64,000 bases of DNA from Trichostrongylus colubriformis (taxonomy: Eukaryota; Nematoda; Chromadorea; Rhabditida; Trichostrongylidae). Both the position numbers and the translations under genes were made by a program. The notes below the pieces were generated by a model. It was not told the DNA's origin. It did no database searches and saw nothing but the letters and a program-made list of their open reading frames with translations. The DNA is taken from contig OZ022259.1 in assembly GCA_963978905.1 (NCBI GenBank), positions 6,758,001-6,822,000 of the forward strand, given 5' to 3'. Shown here piece after piece: positions 51,491 to 61,300 of this stretch (the stretch's first letter is position 1; each line of letters opens with the position of its first letter).

Positions 51491-51788
51491 GGTCATCAAT
51501 CGGACATTTCGGAAGAAAAACATCCTAATGACAATCGGACACAATGATATCACTTGCTTTGGAGATTTTCAAAGAATTAATTTCTTAATGTAATTTTAAA
51601 TGGGTTCTTGTGTGCTACCCCGATAGTACATGAGCGGCGCCCATTTGTCAGATACTGTAGAAATTCGGTACGATTGGTAAATATTTATCATTCAAAGTAG
51701 TTGCATATTTGTTAGAAGCCGTTACTCAATAGCAAGCAATGCTACGTGCACGCTCAGGTAAGGCACTGTCTTCTCTTACGATAACTGT

Positions 51789-51820
51789 GGGGGGGGGAGG
51801 GGGGGGGGGGGGGAGGGGGG
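51789..51820. repeat. G-rich tract, 32 bases with two A interruptions
   Basis: Runs of 9, about 15 and 6 G separated by single A. It can form G-quadruplexes and is a likely place for length errors in assembly. Confidence 0.9.
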
Positions 51821-52949
51821 CTGTTTGGATGTTCTCAAGTGTTTTCTTTCATTCATGGATTTCTTAGCGCTTCTAATTTCCTAACAGGCGCGATAACGCT
51901 CGTATTTAGCGAGTGGGCTTTAGACCGTTACAGTCCTTAATAATCAGTTCCCATGCATAGCAGGCTAACGGTAGGAACGGGAGATCATGGGTAGCGAGTG
52001 CGGTACGCTGAAGGAGTTACAGCCAAGTTATGAACATTCACTTTAGTTGATCACGAAGTTTTCAGTTTTTCTGACGTAGCGCAACAGTAGCTGTAGCTAT
52101 TGAAAATGAGGCGATTCGTCGCATGACGAAAGCGAGATAGTTATTGCATAGTGAGAGTAGTATAAAGGTTACATTGGTTGATCCTTTCAGCTCTGCGCTC
52201 ATATGGGCGAGTTTACTAAAGCAATCAAAGCATTACCAAAGCATCCAATCTGTTGTATTTGTCGTGGTTTTGCATGCAGCCACCAAGGAGATAGGACCAG
52301 TTTCGCTCACACATGTTTACAGCGGAGGCGTATTGCTGGAAAGGACTTTGTAACATGGGCGTGAGATGCCATGCGAGCGAGGTAGGGGCGCCGTACGTTT
52401 CCTTTTGTTACGTTCCTAGACCGCAGTACTTTACAGAACCAGGGCCAGCAACATCATGAGTCCGCGGCCGACCATGGAAGCACTTTTAACCCTTTTCCGC
52501 GGTCATTAGAGGACAGCACATAGCGATGGTCGACGACGCGTTCGATTAAGAATATAAGTGTTGAATTTTGTTAGGACCTCGGTGTAGGGTCTTATTCTCT
52601 TTGAAAAATCGGGTTGACTCAGTAGAAACCACAGAAATAGCGGGACCTGAAGAAGAGAGAGGAGTCGTATGAAGGTCTCTCTTGGGAAGGCGGAGGGGTC
52701 GTATTTTTTAACATTTTCCTCGATGCCACGCTTGACCCTGCTGTGGAGCAGAGAGGCGACAGTCACGCTGTCAGGGACGAAGAGCGAGAAGCAGATCAAC
52801 ATGGGACGAGAGAATTTGAAATGTGCTCTAACTGCTGGCAGCTATTCGGGATTTGGCGGGAATCTGCGCTAGAATAAATGGGATTCAGGGTTCTTTTCAT
52901 GTTTTTCAAGTACTGTAGTTAGTAGAGTGATTTGAGAGGGATCAAAATC

Positions 52950-54601
52950 ATGAATTCATTGGACGATTCCTTTGATGATGAACTAGTAGGTCTCCCTCGT
53001 TTCTGTAAAATTTTGATTTGCAGACCAATCGAAGTCAAGACGAGAAGCAGGAGGTTCCACACTTGTTGTCAAATGGTGAACGTCTAGATGATTACGTTGT
53101 TGGCAGCCTGATTAGTATTGGAGGTTTTGGGCAGGTAAGATCAAGTGTTCGAGAATATTCAGCAGAAACCTCGCTCCTTCTCGACAGTTACGCAGCTTCA
53201 ACAAATAAAACAGTATCAGCCTTTGATGTGCTCAATGTCCTTCCACTGGACGAAACGTAGGCCTTTTGAGCTACCCTGCTCCAGAATGAGTCAGAATGAT
53301 AGTGAATTTCCCTGAAAGTCAGAAAATTGTTGAGTTCTCATGTTGCCCAATCACGTTCTCCCCACAACATATTCTCCTTTGACTCTCTGTATGGTGGGAA
53401 AATTACGCCCCTTTGCGCACACTCTCATCAATTTGGTGAACGACTGAGCTGACCACGACTTATCAGAATTTTTCATTTAGTATTTCATTCATAGAAACGC
53501 ATGGGTTACTCTTGCAAGTTTCACTTGGGGCTCACTTCTCTTGTGCACTTTGGGCCGGTCGATGTAAATGCCAGCGTTTTTATCCTTACAGACGAGCCTT
53601 CCACCAATTAATGGACAGTAGAAGGTAGGAAGCATCAACTACCGCGACGATAGTAGGTCCGAGGATTTCTCTCGGACCATGCGTCTGGTGGGTTCACCTC
53701 CACCAGTCGCTACAGAGAAATCCTCAAAGGCAGCATTAGTGGAAATTCGGTTGAAAAGTAAAAGAAGTAGTGAATTTGAAAGTCGAGATGTCTAGCAACA
53801 GAACAGTGAAAAAAAAACGAGTGGAAATGGCTGAAAACCCGAGAAATAGGTTCCCCTTCTGTCGTTGATCCTCAACGCGGACAACCTTTCCGTCAAGAGA
53901 GGCAGGTTCTCCGAACGAAATTTCCATTGGCATGCTGCCAAGTAAACACGAGGTGATGTTTGGAAATACGACAGCATCTATTCTCTGGAGTGAGCTCCAA
54001 CCTGAAAATGCGAAAGCGCGATGCGATACCTTTGATCTCACCGCAATTCTGGCCGCTCTCCTCGTAGCCAACCAGATCACAACGCTTGGAGGCGTGGTCG
54101 ATCATCCAAAGGCAGCAGCTCTTATGCGCCGTTTCTACGGCTCGGAGGCGCACTTTTTCACCGGGATTTCGCCACAGATAGCCTTCATAGGCTCATAGTT
54201 CCAATGTAAATGACTTTTTAGGGATTTCTCAATAGCCACATTACCCCTGATGCTGTTTTTAAAAAATCTTATCTTTGCTGGTCGGGGCTATTCATGCTCC
54301 ACCGGAATTATTTTTTCGTTCGACTCTGAAAATTTTCACAGGTGTACTCCGGCTTCCATTCTGCAACACGCAAGCGAGTTGCAATCAAGGTGGAGACAAC
54401 AACAGCATCGGTTAGACAACAGAACTTTCAAAAATCACAATTTCGAATTCAGTTAAAACATTGTTTCAGATTCCTCTTTTACGAAATGAAGCTGCATGCC
54501 TACATTTCTTAAATTCTCGTTATAATGCTTATGGTGACGAGCCACGCGAACCTATTCTACGTTACATGACTTACGGGAAAACTGAAAAACTCAAATATTT
54601 G
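52950..54601 (+). CDS. CK1/TTBK-like protein kinase, 5' exons only
   Basis: Exons 52950-52985, 53024-53134, 54342-54410, 54470-54601, all phase 0, give the first 116 residues. After a short acidic start (MNSLDDSFDDEL) comes the kinase N-lobe: DDYVVGSLISIGGFGQVYSG with the Gly loop, VAIKVE with the ATP-binding Lys, LLRNEAACLHFLN with the helix C Glu, and a conserved-looking GKTEKLKYL before the hinge. This pattern is of the casein kinase 1/tau-tubulin kinase group, which is greatly expanded in nematodes. The last donor (TTG|GTCAGT) opens an intron into which the BEL element has inserted. The C-lobe, with catalytic HRD and DFG motifs, is not in the window. Intron 2 contains a dispersed repeat (53715-54200). 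Confidence 0.75.
53715..54200 (+). repeat. Dispersed repeat, copy 2, in kinase intron 2
   Basis: Collinear with 29760-30240 (AAAGGCAGCATTAG, AAAAGTAAAAGAAGTAGTGAAT, GTTTGGAAATACGACAGCAT, CACCGGGATTT, GATAGCCTTCATAGGCTCATAG). Confidence 0.85.
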
Positions 54602-54818
54602 GTCAGTTTGCATTATCACGAACGTGATTGAAGAGATCGGAGAAAATTGTGATTTGATATTGTACTAAGGTTGTTAGCTAGCATTGTAAGTTAGACTGTT
54701 GTTATTGTGTTGGTTTTATAGGAAAGTCATCAGTCGATATGTTTAGTTTAGAAAATCTCTTATGTTGTCAGCTTAGAAGAAATGTTGCATTCTTGATGAA
54801 GAAGACTGATAAGAAGGA

Positions 54819-54826
54819 TATAAATA
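54819..54826 (+). promoter_or_regulatory. TATA box of the LTR
   Basis: TATAAATA followed by a G-rich GGGGGCGTCACAGG stretch. Transcription would start near 54850. Confidence 0.55.
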
Positions 54827-55014
54827 GGGGGCGTCACAGGCCGAGAGGCAGTCGAGCTTGGCAGGCAAGCCAGCAGCAAGGAGGTGCAACAATCGAAGGA
54901 GGTGCAAGATGTGCAAGATTACTGTAGTTATTATTCGTGTAGAATGTCGTATTTTGTTAGGGAAATTATTTATTCGTTGTTTAATTACCCAAGTTTGAGG
55001 TATCGTGCGTGAGA

Positions 55015-55020
55015 AATAAA
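55015..55020 (+). terminator. LTR poly(A) signal
   Basis: AATAAA about 165 nt downstream of the expected start, as required for an R region between start and poly(A) site. Confidence 0.45.
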
Positions 55021-55096
55021 AAGTGTGATTACCAACCGCGTGGCAGAAGTACAGTACAAGAATTGGTGCAAAAGCTGGTTGAAGTGCAAATCAAAC

Positions 55097-55126
55097 TGGT
55101 GCATCGGACGATCAGACTCGAACCCG
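55097..55126 (+). other. Candidate tRNA primer-binding site
   Basis: TGGTGCATCGGACGATC begins with the complement of tRNA CCA. It continues into GACTCGAACCCG, the complement of a T-loop (GGTTCGAGTC). The distance from CCA to the T-loop is about 3 nt longer than in a normal tRNA, so only the first 15 or so bases may pair. Confidence 0.45.
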
Positions 55127-55168
55127 TGGAAGTCCGGTGGTACAGCGAGCAGTGAACAAAGAAAAGAG

Positions 55169-55244
55169 GTTAGCAATAGTTCATACTGCTTGCATACTCA
55201 AACGCTTTGCATACGAACGCTTCTACCTTCATTTTTCGTTGTAG
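55169..55244 (+). promoter_or_regulatory. Probable intron in the BEL leader
   Basis: Donor AAAGAG|GTTAGC and acceptor CATTTTTCGTTGTAG, 76 nt apart, a typical small nematode intron. Removing it joins the leader to sequence 97 nt upstream of the polyprotein start. Confidence 0.4.
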
Positions 55245-55341
55245 GCAATAGAAAGTATTCGAAAAACGCTGTAAAGCGAATCTAACAATAAGACCTTGCC
55301 TTTCTGCATTGTGACATTCATTCCCATATATTTGAATAACA

Positions 55342-58300
55342 ATGGCAACGTCATTAAGTGCTCGTAGAGGGGTAGTGACTCGACAGTGTAAGGCTCTAGC
55401 GGAGCTCAGAAAAAGCTATGCCAACCTTTTGCTGGAAGTTGTTCCCTCTGATCGAGCGGAAAACGAGGAAATGATACGCAAGCTCAATTCCGCGCAAGTA
55501 CATCTAAGGACTGTGCAAGCATCACTCGAAAGGGCAATGTATGCGTTCACAGAAGCTGTCGATAAGCTCGAAGCGCCGCTCAATGACGAAGAAAGAGAGC
55601 GCGTGGAGGAGCACGTAGAGAAGGCGTCTTCACTTCTCTTAGAATCAGAGGCGCTGGTGGCGCAGATCGAAGTACGCAAGCAAGAATCCACCCCGCGGTC
55701 AAGTCTGTATTCTGGAGAACGTGCAAGTATCAATGGAGGGGAACCTTTCTACGGGAATTCAATTGGACGCGTGGAACTTCCTCGTCTCCCTATTCCAGAA
55801 TTCAGCGGGAAAAGCTGGCAATGGGATAATTTCTGGGAATTATTCAATGCAACGGTGCACTCTCTTCCGATCTCAAACCTGCAGAAATTTAATTACCTGC
55901 TGAAAGCGCTCAAAGGAGAAGCACGACAGTCAGCAGAGCGATATCAGGTAACCTCGGAAAATTACCCATTGGTGCTAGAGCATCTACAAAAGAAATATGG
56001 CACCGTTTCATCAATCGTAAGCAGTCTACATGAAAGACTAGAAAAATGGACAGCCCAGAGTTCTGACCTGAGAGATCAGTCAAAACTTTTCGACAGCATC
56101 TCCTCGCTTACACAGCAATTAGAAAGCAAGGGAGAAAATTTGGACAGCCCCTGGTTGCTGTCCAAAGTCCTTTCAAAGTTCAGAGATGATATCCGAAGAC
56201 GAGTCCTAGAAAAAAAGGTTACATTACCAGCGGGAACAAACTGGTCCCTACGCGAGCAAATGAATACGATTGAATCGGTACTTCGCCAGGAGGAAGAAAT
56301 TGAACGTCATATGACACCAAAGCCTGAACAACGGATCGCGCAGAAGCAGAAACGGGTTGTAATAGTCGAAAAGAAGAAGACACCATACTGCTTCTACTGC
56401 GAATGCACAGACCATTGGTCTACTTCATGCACGAAGCTCAAACTCCCAAAAGAAAGGATCGAACATCTCAAGAGATCCCATAGATGTTTGGGTTGTGGGT
56501 CTAAGAACCATGCATTTTCGGAATGCAAATCCAAGGGTTGCATACATTGTGGGAAAAAGCACCACAGCTCGATATGCTTCAAAAATGCATCAGCGACCCC
56601 ATTTCAGGAAAAAAATGAGACTAAGAGGAATGAAAAGGTAAAAAGGACAACACAAAATTTCTCTTTAGCAACTGAAGATACCTCGTATATTGGAGAGGAT
56701 TCCCCAGCAGTCGAGAATCTCACAATCATGGCAGTGTCGGAATCGTCGTCAAAACAAAAAAAGAACGACATCTTCCTGCTGACAGGAGTGCTAAAAGTGA
56801 TGCACCCAGTGACGAAAGAGCTCCAAGAGGTGGAAGTACTTCTCGACACTGGTGCAGACAAATCCTTCATAGACGCTAACCTAGCAGATGAGCTCCAGCT
56901 ACCGCATTCAGAGAGAGTAACAATGAAGCTCACAACATTTGGATCGTCTGAAAGCAAAAGGATCCAGTGTTCACTGACATATCTCGATGTGTGGGACGAA
57001 AAAGGGAAAAAGCACACGCTTCGCCTTTTCACGCACAACACGTTGACTACAAACCTCAAAAGCGGAGCCCTCGACAAAGAGGACCTCAAGTTCATCAGAC
57101 GCAAACATATACACGTATGTTCGGCGACCGGAAAGGAACAGGTACAACCGAAAATCCTGCTAGGCTGTGATCAACTGTGGGCCTTCATCAATTTTGAGGC
57201 CGCACACTACAGCTTACCTTCCGGTCTGCTCCTCATTCCTACCCGCTTCGGCTATATGCTATCCGGACAGAAATATATAGGAAGCTCAACCATATCTGAG
57301 GACGCATCTGCTTTGGTACATTCGTTCCAGATGGAGGATGACTTGCAGCCCTGGGAGCAATACTGGGATTCCGAGTCACAAGTTCCACCAAAGGAATTCA
57401 CTGGCCCAGAAAAAGAAGAAAAGGCGAAAGTCAATAAGCAGGTACTACAAGAGTTCAATGACACCATCCAGCGAAGAAGTGATGGTTACTACGTCCGAAT
57501 TCCGTTCAAAACGGATCATGACGAATTGCCGGACAACAGAGCATTAGCGTGGAAACGGTTGAAAAGCATCCTGCAGACATACGCCGACCAACCATTGGTA
57601 CTGGAACAGTATGATCAGGTCTTCAAGGATCAGCTTCAAAAAGGTATTCTCGAAGAAGTACACGAAGGCAGCGACTTGTTCGCGGTAAAGAAGCATTACC
57701 TTTCCCATCTACCGGTATTCACTCCACATAAGGAGACAACGAAATTCCGTGTGGTATTTGATGCTTCGGCACATTACAAGAACTGCCCATCGCTCAACGA
57801 TGTGACACATCAAGGACCCACCATGCTGCCGAAGCTCTACAGTATTCTACTACGGTTTCGGATTGGCAAATACGTCTTACTGTCGGACGTCGAGAAAGCA
57901 TTTCTCCAGGTGCGCCTACAGGAGAGAGATAGAGATTATACGAGATGCCTCTGGGTCAAAGACATCAACAAGACCTTTAACGAGGAGAACTTGGTGGTGT
58001 ATAGATTCACACGAGTTACTTTCGGAATCAACGCGTCCCCCTTCCTTCTCAGCGCAACGATCCTTTTCCATCTCAAACATTTTGTCGACAAGAAGGATCT
58101 CGCAGAGGAGATAGCAGCGAATCTCTATGTCGACAACTTGTTCACATACGCGCAAACAAAGGAAGACGCCATCCAGAAGTACACTGACTTGAAGGAAATT
58201 TTTTCCGACTTACAAATGAACTTGCGCGAGTTCATTGCCAACAGCCCAGAAATAATGGACTCCATAGCAGAGCAAGATCGATCTTCCAATAAATCACCCA

Positions 58301-61300
58301 AAGTTCTCGGTCTGCCCTGGGAGTCAACATCAGATCAGTTCAAATTGAATGTCGTTGTAGAAGAGAAGGATTTTGTGAGCAAGCGTGTAGTGGCACAACA
58401 ACTCGCTTCCATCTACGATCCTCTAGGATGGTACATCCCCTTACTGGTACAAGCAAAACGTTTTCAACAACAGCTGTGGAAACGACAGTACGACTGGGAT
58501 GAACCCCTCGATCAGCAAGACAAAGACGCTTGGCTCACAATAATCAGGAGTGTGAGCGGATTCACTCATACGATTCCTCGCAGGATCACTGATCTGGAAG
58601 GGTCGTGTTCGCTCGTCACTTACACTGATGCAAGCATCTTGGCGATGGCTGCCTGCACGTACCTCTCCACCGAGAACGTATCTCATCTAGTGATGGCAAA
58701 GTCGAAAGTCTCGGACGCTCAGAAGGAGACAACAATCCCAAAGCTAGAGCTTAATGCCCTTACAATAGGAACGCGATTGTCTTCCAACGTACTTCGTAGT
58801 TTGCTACCTGTGATGCACATCTCTCGCATCCTAATCTTATCTGATTCGGAGATAGCACTGAAGTGGATATCGTCACCCATTCATCGCAGCAACGGCGTTT
58901 TCGTAGCGAACCGAGTGAAAGAAATTCGAAGAATCATGGAAGAGCTTGCTACATTGGGAGTTTCTGTGCAGTTCGGATATATCGAGACCACGAATAATCC
59001 AGCAGACTGCGGAACACGAGGAGTGCCATCCAAGGACTTTGCAACCCATAAATGGTGGACAGGGTACGCGCTAAAAGAAATCAGCGAAGGTCGTATTATG
59101 CGTAACATCGTCACTATGCCACAGGAAGATGGCGAGGAAATAATGGAGTCGGTTGATGTTCACGCAGTACTGTCATCGCCTGAACTTGAAATCACCGACG
59201 TCATAGACCTGCAAAGATTCAGTTCTCTGACGAAGGCGAAAAGGTCATTAGCCTACGCTTTGCGATTTTTGAAGCAAGTATGCTCACGTGTCGACGGAAG
59301 GTTACAACGCAAGCTGCAAGATCACCTTCCATGGCTTCAACACTCCGTAAAAGGAAGCTCTTTGTCGGCTGTAGACATACTTGATGCACATCACGCACTT
59401 TTGAGGAATCATCAAATGGTACATATCAACACCTCGTACAGGAATGCGCTATCGAAGAACCTGAACCTGAAGGAAGACAACACCAAGCTTTTGCGAACTT
59501 ACGGACGTCTCAATAAATCGGACCTGGATCCAACGGCAAAGAATCCTATCTTCATCGCTCCACACACCGAGCTTGCTCGTCTGGTCATTTCAGACGCTCA
59601 TGGGATCCACCACAGGAGCACAGCGCACACAATGTCCGAAGTGCGACAAAGATACTGGATACCAAGATTACGGGAGCAAGTCAAAAAGTGCATACATCAG
59701 TGTGTTCCTTGTCAGAAGGCCAACAACTTGCCATTCAAATATCCGGAAATGACTGACATCCCGAGATTCCGTGTCACGAAAGCAAGACCATTCCAACACA
59801 TCGGCTTGGATTACTTTGGGCCATTGACAGTTTTTCGAGAAGACATGATGAAGTTCTCTGTCCACGGATGCATATTTACATGTGCGGTAACAAGGATGCT
59901 TCACCTCGAATTAGTGCCCGATGGAACAACAGAGAAGTTCCTCAATGCGTTCAGACGGTTTGTTGCCAGACGTGGAAAACCAGACACGGTGACTTGCGAC
60001 AATGCACCTATGTTCCTACTGGCTAGCCAGATCTTGAACGAATCGACTCGAATCAGAGAGATAGATGAAGAAGTAGAGAAACTGATGAGCAACGAAGGAA
60101 TACAGTGGCACCACATAACGCCCTACTCGCCATGGAAAGGCGGATTCTACGAACGTCTTATAAAGTCAGTCAAAACCTCGATGTACAAAACTATAGGACG
60201 ACGAATTCTCACCATGGAACAACTCAGGACATTGCTTACCGAAGTAGAAGCTTGTCTCAACACTCGTCCACTAACCTATCAGGAGACAGACTACGAAGAC
60301 AACATACTCTCCCTGCGACCAATAGACTTCATTCAGAATGGGATGACAATCAATATTCCGTTCGACTTTTCGGATGAAGATCAGACGGACCCATCATACA
60401 TTCCTCCAGACGACGTGCCTCGCTTCAGGACACGACTACAAGTTGTAAACGCCTTAAAGTCATCTTGCGCATTAACGGAGCGTTTCTGGAAGGTATGGAG
60501 AAATTTTTACTTAACCGCACTACGAGAACAGCACCGCCGGAATTTCGACAACAAAAGAGGATGTTCGAGCCAACCAAGCGAAGGAGAAGTTGTATTGATA
60601 ATGGATCCATGTCAAAAAAGAGCCTTTTGGAAGCTCGGCCGGATACAGAAACTAATCCACAGCAGTGATGGCACCATACGAGAGGTCGAAGTCAGTAATG
60701 GACGAAATAGCCTCCGACGACCAATCAATCAATTGGTTCCTCTGGAAATCCACGATCCTCAAAACCCTGCTCGTAACAATAGTACGGCTGGCAATGACGA
60801 GTTATGTGAACAACAGCAGGAAGATGAGAAGAAAGCAGATCAGAAACGACCACGATACAATCTTCGTCGGAGATCTGCGCGTCATTCACCGATTTCGACC
60901 GAAGAGGCCACCGCCGACCCTCCAACGGTGAGGCATCGAAGGGCGAACTTAGGAGCTAGCACGACTTGTTTGCAACTATTCATGGCAGTCATCATGACTG
61001 CAGTGGTTGCTGGACGACAGCCTCCAGATTCATCAAAACCAAACATCGATCTGCCCGAACAACACTTGATAGAGTGTCGACCAGAAGGAGTTTACCTTCA
61101 TTCTCCAAGTTCAGCGGCATACGAACTTTGCGTGAATGACTACTGTGTTGCCGAACATGCCCCACCCATACAGAAAGTCGTACACGTTCCTACACGGTAC
61201 CTCCTCCACGACTACGAGGCGCAATGGAAAATCAGAAATAAGGGAAACTTCTCAGTGATCGAAACAACATGTCCAGCTCAACCATTCTGTGGATCTATCA

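Larger units (their letters stand above)
50388..52949. other. Intergenic between coiled-coil gene and kinase gene
   Basis: Holds the repeat at 51045-51490, the G-rich tract at 51789-51820 and modules with GGGTCGTATT near 52690. The kinase promoter presumably lies in 52000-52949. No further gene seen. Confidence 0.4.
54660..55093 (+). repeat. Probable 5' LTR (approximate limits)
   Basis: Bounded on the left by the intron after the kinase exon ending at 54601 and on the right by the primer-site candidate at 55097. It contains a TATA box (54819) and an AATAAA (55015) with the spacing of an LTR U3-R-U5. The exact ends need the 3' LTR. Confidence 0.5.

Noticed and set aside
56604..57104. 166-codon antisense frame inside the BEL polyprotein
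   Set aside because: Shadow of the strongly coding plus strand.
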